DNA of 64,000 bases. Origin: Ferrimonas aestuarii. Its GTDB lineage: Bacteria > Pseudomonadota > Gammaproteobacteria > Enterobacterales > Shewanellaceae. The position numbers and the translations under genes are program-made. Positions 18,468 through 29,369 of the stretch are shown here, piece after piece (the first letter of the stretch is position 1; each line of letters opens with the position of its first letter). The stretch is taken from positions 310,001 through 374,000 of the forward strand of contig NZ_SWCJ01000004.1 of NCBI RefSeq assembly GCF_005116665.1, given 5' to 3'. Under the pieces are notes generated by a model, which did not search any database, was not told where the DNA came from, and saw only the letters and a program-made list of their open reading frames with translations.

Positions 18468-18525
18468 TCCCCTACCCTAACTAGCAAAAGATGGCGGCGG
18501 CCATCGCCAAGGAGTCGATAGAACG

Positions 18526-20070
18526 ATGGCAACAAGCAGGACGCAAATAATCAAAAATCTAACCAGTAGTGAACTGGTTGAATACGCACTCAAACGTGGT
18601 GAAGGAGTACTGGCGGATAATGGTGCCCTAAGCGTTGAAACCGGCGCTCGAACCGGCCGCTCGCCGAACGATCGCTTCATCGTGCAAGAGCCCAGCACTC
18701 AAGCCGACATCGACTGGGGTAAAGTCAATAAGGCGATTGACGCCGATAAATTCGATGCCCTTTGGGCTCAGGTAGAAGCCTATCTGGCGGAACGCGAATG
18801 CTTCCAGTCTGAATTGGAAGTAGGCGCCGACCCTGAGCACTACCTTCCGGTTCGCGTCACTACCGAAACCGCTTGGCATCAGCTGTTTGCCCGCAACCTG
18901 TTTATCGTTCCAAAGAAGTTCAACCAGGCCGACAAAGCCGAATGGCAGATACTGAACGCCCCAGGATTTCAGTGTGTCCCAGAACGGGATGGCACCAACT
19001 CCGAGGGCTGCGTCATCATCAACTTTGCGCAGCGCAAAGTGCTGCTGGCGGGCATGCGCTATGCCGGTGAAATGAAAAAATCGATGTTCTCGGTGCAGAA
19101 CTTCCTGTTACCAGCCAAAGGAGTATTGCCGATGCACTGCTCTGCCAATGTTGGCGAAAAAGGCGATACCACTCTATTTTTCGGCCTCTCCGGCACTGGG
19201 AAAACCACCCTATCCGCGGATCCGAAACGCTCTCTGATCGGGGATGACGAACACGGTTGGGCTGCGGGCGGTGTATTCAACATCGAAGGCGGCTGCTACG
19301 CCAAGTGCATCGACCTGTCTGCCAAAAATGAACCGGTAATCTGGAATGCCATCCACTTTGGTACTGTGCTGGAAAACGTTATCCTCGACGACAATCGCAC
19401 TCCAGACTACAAAGACGATCGCCTGACTCAAAACAGCCGTGCCGCTTACCCACTGGAGCACATCGAGCGTCGCATCGAAGCCAACCGTGGCGCCGAGCCC
19501 AATGCCGTAGTGTTCCTAACCTGTGACGTTTCTGGTGTCCTGCCTCCGGTCTCCTGTTTGAGTAAAGAAGCCGCCGCGTACCATTTCCTTTCCGGTTACA
19601 CCGCGAAAGTGGGTTCCACCGAGATGGGTTCCAGTGCTGGCATTGAGTCCACCTTCTCCACCTGTTTTGGCGCCCCATTCTTCCCGCGCCCAGCAGGGGT
19701 GTACGCAGAGCTGCTGATGAAACGCATCGAAAGCTTCGATACCAAGGTCTACCTAGTTAATACCGGTTGGACCGGCGGCCCATACGGTGAAGGTAAACGC
19801 TTTGATATCCCTACCACTCGCGCCATCATCGATGCCATCGTATCCGGTGAGTTAGCCGATGCGCCAACCGAGCACCTGCCGGAGCTGAACCTGTCAATTC
19901 CCACTGAGGTCACCGGCGTCGATAGCCAGTTGCTCAACCCTAAAATGACATGGAAGGATGGTCAGGCTTATGACCGCTATGCGGCTAAACTGGCCGCTGA
20001 GTTTCGTGAAAATTTCACCAAATATGAAGTAGATGAGCGTATTGTTGCTGCCGGTCCGGCCGCGAGCTGA
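18526..20070 (+). CDS. pckA: Phosphoenolpyruvate carboxykinase (ATP)
   Basis: PckA converts oxaloacetate and ATP to PEP, CO2 and ADP, the first step of gluconeogenesis. The 514-residue protein has the kinase-1 P-loop [14 protein letters not shown] (about residues 221-234), the metal-binding GDDEHGW block, the PEPCK signature [12 protein letters not shown] and RSPNDRFIV in the substrate site. AAGGAG lies 11 bases before the ATG, a rather long spacing. A strong terminator follows. Confidence 0.97.
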   Translation: MATSRTQIIKNLTSSELVEYALKRGEGVLADNGALSVETGARTGRSPNDRFIVQEPSTQADIDWGKVNKAIDADKFDALWAQVEAYLAERECFQSELEVGADPEHYLPVRVTTETAWHQLFARNLFIVPKKFNQADKAEWQILNAPGFQCVPERDGTNSEGCVIINFAQRKVLLAGMRYAGEMKKSMFSVQNFLLPAKGVLPMHCSANVGEKGDTTLFFGLSGTGKTTLSADPKRSLIGDDEHGWAAGGVFNIEGGCYAKCIDLSAKNEPVIWNAIHFGTVLENVILDDNRTPDYKDDRLTQNSRAAYPLEHIERRIEANRGAEPNAVVFLTCDVSGVLPPVSCLSKEAAAYHFLSGYTAKVGSTEMGSSAGIESTFSTCFGAPFFPRPAGVYAELLMKRIESFDTKVYLVNTGWTGGPYGEGKRFDIPTTRAIIDAIVSGELADAPTEHLPELNLSIPTEVTGVDSQLLNPKMTWKDGQAYDRYAAKLAAEFRENFTKYEVDERIVAAGPAAS

Positions 20071-20093
20071 CGCTCAATAACCTAAAAATTTCC

Positions 20094-20124
20094 TTGGCCG
20101 CAACTATTGCGGCCAATTTTTTTT
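20094..20124 (+). terminator. Terminator of pckA
   Basis: A perfect 10-base stem TTGGCCGCAA/TTGCGGCCAA with a three-base loop is followed by eight T's. Confidence 0.95.
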
Positions 20125-20434
20125 CTGAGATTTTTCTGATCTCGGCTCACAAAAACACTCGCCAATCACTTACAACCGCCATTGGAACAACTGAAAGTGC
20201 AGAAAGTATACAAAATGACAACTGCTTGATTGCACTGGTTTTGCAGGAAATTGCACCAAGCTGAATCAGAGCAAAGCGCTATTTTCAATGAATTCATAAC
20301 TGTAAAAGTTTAATTACATTCTGAACTAAGTCATAAATCACGCACATTGTTCGGTTTTTCTGGTGCTGCTACTTTCAAATTGGTCTCAGCAATGACGCAG
20401 AGGCTCAATCATTCATAAAAGAAAGGAAGCAACA
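20125..20434. other. Upstream region of the secreted protease gene
   Basis: These 310 bases are AT-rich and contain no recognisable gene. They should hold the protease promoter; AAAGGAAG lies just before the start at 20435. I see no clear operator. Confidence 0.5.
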
Positions 20435-22204
20435 ATGACAACCAGACATTCACTCAGCAAGCTGGCCATCGCCAGTTCGCTCGGACTGATCTGCAGCGGT
20501 GTATCTGCAAGCCAATCACCTCTGGAACTGAATGCCTCCGTTTCACCACAAGCTGGCGTAGGTAAACACACCCGTTTCATCGTGAAGTACCACGATCAAA
20601 ACGTTGGCCCATCCCTGATGTCCAGCCTAGCGGGCAGCGAACAATCCAAGTTGATGCGCCAAAAAGCCACAGAGCTATCAAGCCAACTAGGCAACCGCAT
20701 CGAATTCGTCCGCAAAATGGGCCTGGCGCAACACCACGTATTCCGCATCGACGCAAATCTGGATGCCAGCCAAGCAAAACAGACCATGCGTGCAATGATG
20801 GCCGCGGACGCCAACATCGCTTCCATCGAAATCGATCGCATGATGCAGCCAATGGCCACTCCAAACGACAGCCGTTATGACGATCAATGGCACTACTTTG
20901 AAGCAGCCGCTGGCATGAACCTGCCAGCGGCTTGGGATAACGCTACCGGTGCCGGTTCTGTCGTCGCGGTACTGGATACAGGTTATCGTCCTCACGCCGA
21001 TTTAAACGCCAATTTGTTACCGGGTTATGACATGATCAACGATACCTTCGTATCCGTTGATGGTGACGGCCGCGACAACGACGCAACCGACCCAGGTGAT
21101 CACGTTCTTCAAGGCGAGTGTGGCAATGGCTACCCTGAGCAGGACCAAGGCTCCAGCTGGCACGGTACCCACGTAGCTGGCACCGTAGCAGCAGTTTCCA
21201 ATAACAATGCGGGCGTTGCTGGTGTGGCGTACGACGCCAAAATTGTGCCTGTTCGAGTTCTAGGTAAGTGTGGTGGTTACACCTCTGACATCGCCGACGG
21301 CATCATCTGGGCTTCCGGTGGCAGTGTTTCTGGCGTACCAGCCAACGCCAACCCAGCGGATGTCATCAACATGAGCTTGGGCGGCGGCGGCAGCTGTAGC
21401 TCCGTGACTCAGTCTGCAATCAATACCGCTCGCGCCAATGGCGCTACCGTGGTGGTGGCAGCGGGTAACTCTAACGCCAACGCCTCCAACTACACCCCGG
21501 CTAGCTGTGATGGCGTCATCACCGTTGCGTCTCTGGGTCGTGATGCATCCCGTGCCTACTACTCCAACTACGGCAGCGTCGTTGATGTGTCTGCACCAGG
21601 CGGTGCCATGAGCTTTGCTGGCGATCCAAACGGCATTTTGTCGACTTACAATTCGGGTTCAACCACTCCAGGCAGCGACAGCTATGACTACCTGCAGGGT
21701 ACCTCCATGGCTGCACCTCACGTGGCCGGTCTGGTTGCCCTGTTGTATGAAGCCGACAGCAACATGACTCCAGACAACGCCGAGAGCATCCTGAAGAGCA
21801 CTGCCCGTGCCGACGATTGTTCCAACTGCGGTGTTGGCCTAGTTGACTCAGCTGCAGCAGTCACTGCCGCCATCAACGGCGATAACGGTGGCGGTGGTGG
21901 CGATGCCGACACTGTGACCTATGACAATCTGTCAGCAAGCCGCCGCCAGTGGGTGTACTACACCGTTGACGTACCTGCGGGTGCCACTAACCTAACCGCT
22001 ACCATCACCGGCGGCAGCGGCGATGCGGATCTGTATACGCGCTTTGGAAGCCAGCCAACCACTGGCAGTTACGAGTGCCGTCCATACGAAAATGGCAACG
22101 AGGAAACTTGCTCGAAAGCCAACCCTCAGGCAGGCACTTGGCACATCGGCGTACGCGCTTACCGCGCTTTCTCTGGCGTGAGTCTAACCATTAGCTATCA
22201 GTAA
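20435..22204 (+). CDS. Secreted S8 (subtilisin-like) serine protease with PPC domain
   Basis: The 589-residue protein has a signal peptide (cleavage near GVSA|SQSP), a propeptide of about 110 residues resembling the I9 inhibitor, and a subtilase domain with the catalytic triad: Asp in VAVLDTG (about 180), His in HGTHVAG (about 243) and Ser in GTSMAAPH (about 424). After a short Gly-rich linker a C-terminal pre-peptidase (PPC) domain begins near residue 490, normally removed on maturation. Such proteases of marine Alteromonadales leave the cell by type II secretion, so it is a likely client of the gsp system here (inference). It has its own promoter region and terminator. Confidence 0.95.
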   Translation: MTTRHSLSKLAIASSLGLICSGVSASQSPLELNASVSPQAGVGKHTRFIVKYHDQNVGPSLMSSLAGSEQSKLMRQKATELSSQLGNRIEFVRKMGLAQHHVFRIDANLDASQAKQTMRAMMAADANIASIEIDRMMQPMATPNDSRYDDQWHYFEAAAGMNLPAAWDNATGAGSVVAVLDTGYRPHADLNANLLPGYDMINDTFVSVDGDGRDNDATDPGDHVLQGECGNGYPEQDQGSSWHGTHVAGTVAAVSNNNAGVAGVAYDAKIVPVRVLGKCGGYTSDIADGIIWASGGSVSGVPANANPADVINMSLGGGGSCSSVTQSAINTARANGATVVVAAGNSNANASNYTPASCDGVITVASLGRDASRAYYSNYGSVVDVSAPGGAMSFAGDPNGILSTYNSGSTTPGSDSYDYLQGTSMAAPHVAGLVALLYEADSNMTPDNAESILKSTARADDCSNCGVGLVDSAAAVTAAINGDNGGGGGDADTVTYDNLSASRRQWVYYTVDVPAGATNLTATITGGSGDADLYTRFGSQPTTGSYECRPYENGNEETCSKANPQAGTWHIGVRAYRAFSGVSLTISYQ

Positions 22205-22221
22205 TAGCTTTGGCTTAAACG

Positions 22222-22251
22222 AACAGGGCACCTTGCGGTGCCCTGTTTTTC
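22222..22251 (+). terminator. Terminator of the S8 protease gene
   Basis: AACAGGGCACC and GGTGCCCTGTT form a perfect 11-base stem around a TTGC loop, followed by T's. The opposite-strand gene ends 9 bases further on and may share the hairpin. Confidence 0.9.
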
Positions 22252-22260
22252 CATAAGACG

Positions 22261-23085
22261 CTATTTAAAATCCGGTTTCCACAACTGCCACTTGCGGTCG
22301 CTAACGTCGCTGGACTCTCTAGCCAAAAGCAGCGTCTTAGCGTCAATCCAAGTGATCGCCTCCCACTGGCCGTCAGATACCGGCTTATATTGTTTGGCAC
22401 TGTCCCAATCAACACCATTCTCATCCATGTTGGCAATCCAGACGAAAGGGTTGAAATCCAGACCACCGCGATATCCTAAGAGCGCAATTCGACCTGACTC
22501 TTTATTCCATTCCGCCGCCGTAATCTGCCCCCAAACCGGCAGTGTCTGTATGGCTTCAATTTCATAGTCGCCCGGTTGCTTGGAGAGCTTATAGACGCGG
22601 CTCTGCTGATCGCCCCAGTTCTTACTGAAGACCCACAGTGACTTTTCCGTCGCCGCTAGCGCTTCACAATCGAAGTTATGGGTATACCCCTTGCGACTAA
22701 AGTTAGTTTGCTCTTTAAACTTGAACCGGATCGGTACCGCACTCACCTCGTCGCTGTCTGTTGCCGGAATTGGGGTGCGATAGACAGTAAGATCGCGGCG
22801 ATTGCCGCGGTTATTGCCGCAATCGGCCGCAAACAGGTACTTACCGTCGTTAGTTACGTCTTCCCAATCTCTGGCATCCGCCCCCTCAAATTCCAGCTCA
22901 TTGAGGAACTCTCCTTGGCTGGTAAAACGAAACAGTCTGGGACTATCGCCGCTGTCATTATGAGCCCACAAGTTGCTGCCATCCCAGGTGACCCCTGAGA
23001 TCTCTTTGAGTGCATAAGGAATGGGTTTCATTGGCGCCGCCTCAATCGTTAAGGCGGCAGTTAACACTATTATCGAGGTAACCAT
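22261..23085 (-). CDS. Uncharacterised exported propeller-like protein overlapping envZ
   Basis: The 274-residue product begins with a signal-like hydrophobic stretch ending near IEAA. Repeated strands with [29 protein letters not shown] and QWEAITW suggest a beta-propeller of a family usually annotated hypothetical in bacteria; I do not know a function. Its ATG lies 16 bases inside the end of envZ, so it is probably translated by coupling with the sensor kinase. That linkage suggests an envelope role, perhaps sensing or binding, but this is inference. Confidence 0.7.
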   Translation of the reverse strand: MVTSIIVLTAALTIEAAPMKPIPYALKEISGVTWDGSNLWAHNDSGDSPRLFRFTSQGEFLNELEFEGADARDWEDVTNDGKYLFAADCGNNRGNRRDLTVYRTPIPATDSDEVSAVPIRFKFKEQTNFSRKGYTHNFDCEALAATEKSLWVFSKNWGDQQSRVYKLSKQPGDYEIEAIQTLPVWGQITAAEWNKESGRIALLGYRGGLDFNPFVWIANMDENGVDWDSAKQYKPVSDGQWEAITWIDAKTLLLARESSDVSDRKWQLWKPDFK

Positions 23086-24368
23086 ACGATCGCTTCTAAT
23101 CCTCCTTGGGGACGGTTGGCTAAGCGAATACGTCCACCTTCCCCATCAATCACCCGTTTTACAATGGCCAAGCCTAAGCCGGACCCAACACTGCCACGGG
23201 CGATATCGCCCTGAGTGAAGGGCTCAAATAAAGTTTCAATCTGAGATTCTGGAATGCCAGGGCCATTATCAGCGATGCTGAACCACACCCAGTGCTTATC
23301 AAAGCCGGATCTCAACTTGAGGTCACCTCCACCATAACGGACACCGTTCTCCACTAAATTGGTAATGACGCGCTTGATGGCCACCAAAGGTAACTCAATC
23401 TCAGGAGTATCACCGAGATCCAGCTCAACCTGTGTGTGCCGAAGCTCTTCTTGATGAGCGGCCTCCTTAAGCAGGGTATCTAGGGAGCATGACGTTGCGA
23501 CTTCATCTGGATTACCACGAACAAATTCAATGAATTGGTCGATGATCTGGTTCATATCATCGATGTCGTGCTCGATGCCCTCTTTCAAGAAGGCATCGGC
23601 ATCACTCATCATTTCGCTGGCAAGGCGGATTCGAGTCAGAGGGGTACGCAGATCGTGGGACACCCCTGCCAGCAGCAGTTGCCGGTCCGCTTCTAGCTGC
23701 TTCATTGAACGGGACATCTGGTTAAACGCTTGGGTCACCGCCACCACTTCCGCCGGGCCTTTCAGTGGCAGAGGATCTGGGAAGCGTCCTCGAGATACCA
23801 CCATGGCCGCTCGCTGCAACCGCCGCAGTGGCCGACTTTGCTGCCGAGCAAACCACCAACCGCCAGCCACCGAAAGCGCGCCAATCACCATCAGGTAGAT
23901 GGTTAGGGGCGAGATCACCGATTCATCAAACCCGGTCAACGGCACTCGAAGCCAGATGGATGGGGCTTGAGGCGGGCGAATCCAGATTAAATACTCTTCA
24001 CCGAAGGAGATGCGAACCTCGGCATCCCCCCCCAAGTATTCCGACATCTGCTTGGAGAGCACCATATAAAGCCGAGCCTGATTGAGGCCATGCTCTCGAG
24101 CTTCGGGTTGAGTGAAGGCTTCCATATAACCATCATCAGCCAGCTTATCTCGCAACGCATCCACCACAGTCAGGCGACTGCGGTCGGTCTCAAGGTCTCG
24201 AAACAACAGCTCGACCTGCCGCGCCAACAGTTGGTTGATCTGCTGAGTTGAGGGCCTCACCACATAGATGTCCATGGAGATGTAGGACACCAACTGGTTA
24301 ATCAGCAGCAAACAGCCGATCAACAGTACGGTTTGACCAAAATTACTTCTGGGCAGCAGTTTAGCCAT
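23070..24368 (-). CDS. envZ: Osmosensor histidine kinase EnvZ
   Basis: EnvZ phosphorylates and dephosphorylates OmpR. The protein has two membrane helices (about 12-32 and 160-180) flanking a periplasmic domain, a HAMP linker, the H-box [12 protein letters not shown] with the phospho-acceptor His near 238, and the N, G1 and G2 boxes ([23 protein letters not shown]). I use the ATG at 24368 (432 residues); a TTG two codons earlier is the alternative. It follows ompR by 39 bases and overlaps the next gene. Confidence 0.94.
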   Translation of the reverse strand: MAKLLPRSNFGQTVLLIGCLLLINQLVSYISMDIYVVRPSTQQINQLLARQVELLFRDLETDRSRLTVVDALRDKLADDGYMEAFTQPEAREHGLNQARLYMVLSKQMSEYLGGDAEVRISFGEEYLIWIRPPQAPSIWLRVPLTGFDESVISPLTIYLMVIGALSVAGGWWFARQQSRPLRRLQRAAMVVSRGRFPDPLPLKGPAEVVAVTQAFNQMSRSMKQLEADRQLLLAGVSHDLRTPLTRIRLASEMMSDADAFLKEGIEHDIDDMNQIIDQFIEFVRGNPDEVATSCSLDTLLKEAAHQEELRHTQVELDLGDTPEIELPLVAIKRVITNLVENGVRYGGGDLKLRSGFDKHWVWFSIADNGPGIPESQIETLFEPFTQGDIARGSVGSGLGLAIVKRVIDGEGGRIRLANRPQGGLEAIVWLPR

Positions 24369-24407
24369 TAACAATGTCCACTATTGGCATCACGCAACAC
24401 GCCGCAG

Positions 24408-25133
24408 TTACTTGGCTGAAGCACCATCAGGCACAAATACATAGCCCAAACCCCATACGGTTTGAATGTAACGGGGGCTGCTTGGATCTTCTTCAATCAA
24501 CCGGCGCAGGCGAGAAACCTGTACGTCAATGGAGCGCTCCAACGCACTGTAATCACGACCACGGGCCTGATTCATCAGCTTATCGCGGCTCATGGGCTCT
24601 CGAGGGTTAGACACCAGCACCTTCAACACCGCAAACTCTCCGGAGGTCAGGGCGATGGCTTCATCGGACTTAAACATCTCTCGAGTCGCCAGATTCAGGC
24701 GATATTCACCAAACTCAACCACCTGTTCGGTCTGGGAGGGTGCGCCAGGCAGTTCCGCAGGATTACGACGCAGTACCGCTTTGATGCGCGCCAATAGCTC
24801 ACGAGGGTTGAAAGGTTTTGGCAGGTAATCATCAGCACCCAGCTCCAAACCGATGATGCGATCCACTTCATCCCCTTTGGCGGTAAGCATTACGATAGGG
24901 ATCGGGTTATTGGCTTGGCGCAGACGGCGACAGATGCTGAGCCCATCTTCGCCGGGCAGCATCAAATCCAACACGATCAGGTGAAAGTTTTCCCGCTCCA
25001 ACAAGCGGTCCATCTGTTCCGCATTCGCGGCGGCACGAACTTGATAGCCCTGCTCACCGAGATAGCGCTCAATCAATGCGCGTAGTCGTAGATCGTCATC
25101 GACCACCAAAATCTTGGACGTTTCCTGATTCAT
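24408..25133 (-). CDS. ompR: Response regulator OmpR
   Basis: The 241-residue protein has a receiver domain with phospho-acceptor Asp56 (VLDLMLPGEDG), Lys in PKPF, and a C-terminal winged helix ending in VWGLGYVFVP. It controls porin and envelope genes in response to osmolarity and pH. It starts 9 bases after the greB stop and precedes envZ. Confidence 0.96.
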   Translation of the reverse strand: MNQETSKILVVDDDLRLRALIERYLGEQGYQVRAAANAEQMDRLLERENFHLIVLDLMLPGEDGLSICRRLRQANNPIPIVMLTAKGDEVDRIIGLELGADDYLPKPFNPRELLARIKAVLRRNPAELPGAPSQTEQVVEFGEYRLNLATREMFKSDEAIALTSGEFAVLKVLVSNPREPMSRDKLMNQARGRDYSALERSIDVQVSRLRRLIEEDPSSPRYIQTVWGLGYVFVPDGASAK

Positions 25134-25142
25134 TGTGTCCCC

Positions 25143-25622
25143 TTACTCTGCCTTATAGCGAATCTGGTTGATGTAATAGAGCTGTTCACTCTCTGGCGTG
25201 CGAACCACCACCTCGTCATCCACCTGTTTGCCCAGCAATGCTCGGGCCAGCGGTGAATCGATACTGATCTTTCCCTCTCGCACATTAAATTCGTCTGGGC
25301 CCACCAAGCGGTAGGTGACCAGGTCGCCGGCCTCCGACTCCAACTCCACCCAGGCACCAAAATAGACCTTGCCCTCCTGACGAGGGTCCGGTTCGACGAT
25401 GCGTATCTGCTCCATCCGTTTTGACAGAAAGCGCACTCGGCGGTCGATCTCTCTGAGCCGTTTCTTACCATAGATGTATTCGGCGTTCTCCGAACGATCT
25501 CCCAAAGCGGCAGCCTCTTGCACCGCTTGGGTCACCCGTGGGCGCTCATCCTTCCACAGGAACTTCAGCTCCTGCTCCATGGCATTCCACCCTTCTCGGG
25601 TGATCAAATTGGCTTTCTTCAT
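25143..25622 (-). CDS. greB: Transcript cleavage factor GreB
   Basis: GreB enters the RNA polymerase secondary channel and promotes cleavage of backtracked RNA. The 159-residue protein has the coiled-coil N-domain with the acidic tip ([11 protein letters not shown]) and the FKBP-like C-domain ([10 protein letters not shown]). Here it is co-directional with and only 9 bases upstream of ompR, whereas in E. coli greB is divergent from ompR. It is divergent from tex across 91 bases that must hold both promoters. Confidence 0.96.
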   Translation of the reverse strand: MKKANLITREGWNAMEQELKFLWKDERPRVTQAVQEAAALGDRSENAEYIYGKKRLREIDRRVRFLSKRMEQIRIVEPDPRQEGKVYFGAWVELESEAGDLVTYRLVGPDEFNVREGKISIDSPLARALLGKQVDDEVVVRTPESEQLYYINQIRYKAE

Positions 25623-25713
25623 CTGGCTTCAAACTATTAGTGGATCAATCGCGAATCGGTCTGTGATAGATTCTGGAGACTTTAATTCAACCCATACAGG
25701 TAGTTCGCTCTCC

Positions 25714-28053
25714 ATGCAGACCATCGCTCACATACTCGCACAAGAACTCGATGTCCGCACCCAACAAGTGGAAGCCACCATCGCTCTGTTCGATGATGGC
25801 GCTACGGTGCCCTTTGTTGCCCGTTACCGAAAAGAGGTAACCGGCGGTTTGGACGACGGTCAGTTGCGACAACTCGATAGCCGATTAACCTACCTGCGTG
25901 AATTGGACGCACGACGTCAAACGATTCTGCAAAGCATTGAGCAACAAGGCAAGCTTGATACAAGTCTGGTTACAAAGATTCAAAATGTCACCACAAAAAC
26001 CGAACTTGAAGACCTCTATCTGCCCTATAAACCCAAACGCCGTACCAAAGGCCAGATCGCCATCGAAGCAGGCATCGAGCCTTTAGCGGATAAATTACTG
26101 GAAAACCGTCAGTTGGATCCGGAAACCACCGCCGCTGAATTCTTCAATGCCGAGTCCGGCTTTGACAACACCAAAGCGGTACTCGATGGCGCCAGAGCCA
26201 TCCTGATGGAACGTTTTGCCGAGCAAGCACCTGTGGTCTCCGCCGTCCGCCAACACATGCAGCGACACAGCGAAATGCAGGTTCGCGTGGTTGCAGGCCA
26301 AGAGCAGGCGGGCGCAAAGTTCCGCGATTACTTCGAGCACAATGAAAACTGGAAACGGATCCCCTCTCACCGAGCCCTAGCCATGCTGCGGGGGCGCAAC
26401 GAAGGGGTATTGTCTCTGTCGCTGGAAGCCGACCCGAATAAGGATCCAGCCCAGAAGGGCAGCGTTTGCGAGGCGATCATCGCCGACCAACTGGATCTGC
26501 GCCTGGGCAACCACCCAGCAGATCAATGGCTTAAAACCGTCGTTCAGTGGACTTGGAAGGTAAAACTGAGCCTGCAGATGGAGAGCGAGTTGATTGCCGA
26601 TCTACGCGAGCGGGCCGAAACCGACGCTATCAAGGTTTTCGCCGACAACTTGGGCGATCTATTAATGGCAGCCCCTGCGGGCCCACGCGCAACCCTGGGC
26701 TTGGACCCAGGTCTTCGCACTGGAGTGAAGGTGGTGGTGGTCGACCACACCGGTAAACTGCTGGCAACCGACACCATCTACCCTCATGCGCCGCGAAATC
26801 AGTGGGATCAATCCATCGCCAGCTTGGCGAAGCTTGCTAAAGCCCATCAGGTGGAGCTGGTGGCCATCGGCAATGGCACCGCCAGCCGCGAGACCGACAA
26901 ACTGGCGGCGGATCTGGCCAAACGTCATCCAGAGCTGAAACTGCAGAAAGTGATGGTCTCCGAAGCCGGTGCCTCAGTTTATTCCGCTTCGGAAACCGCC
27001 GCTAAGGAGTTCCCTGAGCTGGATGTGTCTCTACGAGGCGCAGTCTCTATCGCCCGCCGCCTGCAAGATCCAATGGCGGAGCTGGTGAAGATCGACCCCA
27101 AATCCATTGGTGTTGGCCAATATCAGCACGACGTCAGCCAAACCCAACTGGCTCACTCTCTCGATGCGGTAGTGGAAGACTGCGTAAACGGCGTGGGTGT
27201 GGACGTGAATATCGCCTCCGCCGCCCTGCTGAAACGAGTTGCTGGCCTGACGCCGACGCTGGCACAGAACATCGTCGATTACCGCGATGCCAACGGCGTC
27301 TTCGCCGAGCGTAAACAGCTGCTTAAAGTGCCGCGCTTGGGGCCAAAAGCCTTTGAACAGTGCGCTGGCTTCCTGCGAATCACCAAGGGCAAGAATCCGC
27401 TGGATGCCTCCGGTGTGCACCCAGAGTCTTACAGCCTAGTGAAAGCGATCAGCACACACACCGGCAAAGGCATCGATGAACTCATCGGCAACAGCTCGCT
27501 GCTCAAATCATTGAAGCCAAATCAGTTTGCCACTGACCAATTTGGACTCCCTACGGTTACCGACGTACTCGCTGAGCTGGACAAGCCGGGCCGAGATCCT
27601 CGGGGCCAGTTTGAGACCGCTGAATTTGCCGACGGCGTAGAAACCCTCAAAGATCTTGAGCCAGGAATGGTGCTACAAGGGGTGGTGACCAACGTGACCC
27701 ACTTTGGCGCCTTCGTCGACATCGGTGTACACCAAGATGGTTTAGTGCACATCTCCGCCCTATCGCACCAATTTGTGGACGACCCCCGCAAGGTGGTGAA
27801 AACCGGCGATGTGGTTAAGGTGAAAGTGATGGAGGTGGAGATCGACCGCAAACGCATCGGCCTATCTATGCGTCTAGACGATGAGCCAGGTCAAAGCCGC
27901 GCCAAACCTGCAGCTCGAAGCGATAAGCCTCGTACCAATGGGAATCATCGCGGGGAGCGGCAATCACAGCCTCGACAGCGCCAAACACAGAACACGGGCA
28001 ACAGCGCCATGGGCAGCGCCTTCGCCGATGCTTTTAAAAAGGCCAAGCGCTAG
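25714..28053 (+). CDS. tex: Tex-family RNA-binding transcription accessory protein
   Basis: The 779-residue protein has the N-terminal HTH region, a YqgF/RNase H-like core ([10 protein letters not shown]), helix-hairpin-helix repeats ([20 protein letters not shown]-like block) and a C-terminal S1 domain ([16 protein letters not shown]), ending in a basic low-complexity tail. Tex binds nucleic acids and affects transcription and RNA handling in stress. The frame is open upstream into greB, but homology begins at the ATG at 25714. It ends 7 bases from the next, convergent gene with no terminator between. Confidence 0.94.
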   Translation: MQTIAHILAQELDVRTQQVEATIALFDDGATVPFVARYRKEVTGGLDDGQLRQLDSRLTYLRELDARRQTILQSIEQQGKLDTSLVTKIQNVTTKTELEDLYLPYKPKRRTKGQIAIEAGIEPLADKLLENRQLDPETTAAEFFNAESGFDNTKAVLDGARAILMERFAEQAPVVSAVRQHMQRHSEMQVRVVAGQEQAGAKFRDYFEHNENWKRIPSHRALAMLRGRNEGVLSLSLEADPNKDPAQKGSVCEAIIADQLDLRLGNHPADQWLKTVVQWTWKVKLSLQMESELIADLRERAETDAIKVFADNLGDLLMAAPAGPRATLGLDPGLRTGVKVVVVDHTGKLLATDTIYPHAPRNQWDQSIASLAKLAKAHQVELVAIGNGTASRETDKLAADLAKRHPELKLQKVMVSEAGASVYSASETAAKEFPELDVSLRGAVSIARRLQDPMAELVKIDPKSIGVGQYQHDVSQTQLAHSLDAVVEDCVNGVGVDVNIASAALLKRVAGLTPTLAQNIVDYRDANGVFAERKQLLKVPRLGPKAFEQCAGFLRITKGKNPLDASGVHPESYSLVKAISTHTGKGIDELIGNSSLLKSLKPNQFATDQFGLPTVTDVLAELDKPGRDPRGQFETAEFADGVETLKDLEPGMVLQGVVTNVTHFGAFVDIGVHQDGLVHISALSHQFVDDPRKVVKTGDVVKVKVMEVEIDRKRIGLSMRLDDEPGQSRAKPAARSDKPRTNGNHRGERQSQPRQRQTQNTGNSAMGSAFADAFKKAKR

Positions 28054-28060
28054 CTTTTAC

Positions 28061-28525
28061 TTAAGCTCGGCCCTGAAAGGCGGGCGGTTCAACGGGAAAC
28101 GCCCGCTGCTGATAATAGCGACTGAGCACTTGGGTAAAGCGCTGATATTCATCATCACTAAGCTGAGACACTGGGTGATTTTGCTTGTAACGTGAGATCG
28201 GCTTGGCCATCTCACGATTCGCACTGGGGCGATCGAAGGTGGGAGGCTGCCACAGCTCAAAATCAAAGCCGGAACCGCCCTTCTGTTCAGACGAATCTTG
28301 AGCGTCTTCCTGCTGATCTTCCTGTTGATTACTGCGGCGTTTGAGGGGTTTCCCGTGCTCGGCAATGCGCTCATGTTCCGGATCCAATGCCCGCTCAGAG
28401 GCGGATTTATCCGCCTCTTTGGGGGGAACCACAGGCGCATGAGTCACCGCCTGCTGCCGAGCACTGTCGGTAGCCGGATTGGTGGTGACTATGGGCACTT
28501 GTGGATAATTGGAAACCAGAAACAT
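28061..28525 (-). CDS. Uncharacterised hydrophilic protein, 154 residues
   Basis: I do not recognise this protein. It has no signal peptide or membrane segment. The middle (about 35-85) is very charged and probably disordered, rich in Glu, Asp, Gln, Ser and Lys; the C-terminus (VSQLSDDEYQRFTQVLSRYYQQRA) looks helical and may be the conserved part. The ATG at 28525 has the strong site AGAGGAG seven bases upstream, supporting a real gene. It follows bioH on the same strand by 55 bases, so it may be in that operon. Confidence 0.65.
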   Translation of the reverse strand: MFLVSNYPQVPIVTTNPATDSARQQAVTHAPVVPPKEADKSASERALDPEHERIAEHGKPLKRRSNQQEDQQEDAQDSSEQKGGSGFDFELWQPPTFDRPSANREMAKPISRYKQNHPVSQLSDDEYQRFTQVLSRYYQQRAFPVEPPAFQGRA

Positions 28526-28580
28526 CGCTTCTCCTCTTCTGGTTAATTATTCTCCAATTATCCTAAAAAGTAAAAATCGT

Positions 28581-29369
28581 TCAGCGTCTTATAAAGGCAG
28601 AGATTGACTCGATAACCTGCTGAGGGTGGGAGATAAACGGCGCATGAGACGCCTTCTCAAGCACCACTCGCTCCGCGCTAGGGGCGACGTGTTGTCGCTG
28701 CCCTTGGCCACGAGCGGGAACCAACGCATCCAATCGGCCCTCAATTTGCAGCCAAGGTGCTTTAATTTCAGTAAGTTGGCTACGAAGATCCACCTGTTGT
28801 AACAGCAGCAAGCCATCGACTAGCGCCTTAGGATGTGGGTCTGGGCTGTCCGCCAGTCTCAGCCGCAACGCCTTGATGTCCTGACGTGCGGTATCGCTGC
28901 CCATGGCCTGCAGGGCAATAAAACGATCCAAGGTGGCATTGATGTCGTCACTGAGTGCTTGGGCAAACCCCGACAGCACCTTAGGTTTAATGCCGGGCCA
29001 ATCCTCATCGGCAACGAACTTCGGCGTACTCGCCACGGTAATCAACTGGCTCACCAACTGAGGGTGCTCGATCGCCAGCTTAGTCGCCACCAATCCACCT
29101 AGAGACCAGCCTAACACCACCACATCAGGCGTACCCTCAAGCTGTTTGGCGAGCTCATCCACCATGGCCTCCAGCGTCAACTCAGGCCAAGCCGGCGAGT
29201 GGCCAAAGCCGGGTAGATCCACAACTCCAACTCGATAGCCTTGTGTCTCAAGCTTGTTGGCAAAGTCATTGAACACTTCCCCGTTCATGCCCCAGCCGTG
29301 AATCAGCAACAGCGGTATCCCCTTCTGGCCACGCCAAGTTAACTGCATTGGGGCTAAGCTTACCGTCAT
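28581..29369 (-). CDS. bioH: Pimeloyl-ACP methyl ester carboxylesterase
   Basis: BioH releases pimeloyl-ACP for biotin synthesis. The 262-residue alpha/beta hydrolase has the nucleophile Ser89 in GWSLGG, an oxyanion-type HGWGM, an Asp in GRLDALVP and the His in ASHAPF. GAGGT lies six bases before its ATG, supporting this start. Its start codon overlaps that of the divergent comF gene by two bases, so its promoter must lie inside comF. Confidence 0.92.
   Translation of the reverse strand: MTVSLAPMQLTWRGQKGIPLLLIHGWGMNGEVFNDFANKLETQGYRVGVVDLPGFGHSPAWPELTLEAMVDELAKQLEGTPDVVVLGWSLGGLVATKLAIEHPQLVSQLITVASTPKFVADEDWPGIKPKVLSGFAQALSDDINATLDRFIALQAMGSDTARQDIKALRLRLADSPDPHPKALVDGLLLLQQVDLRSQLTEIKAPWLQIEGRLDALVPARGQGQRQHVAPSAERVVLEKASHAPFISHPQQVIESISAFIRR

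Noticed and set aside
28057-28440. A second minus-strand frame overlapping the acidic unknown gene
   Set aside because: It has no ribosome site and its composition looks random; the 154-residue frame has a strong site at its start.
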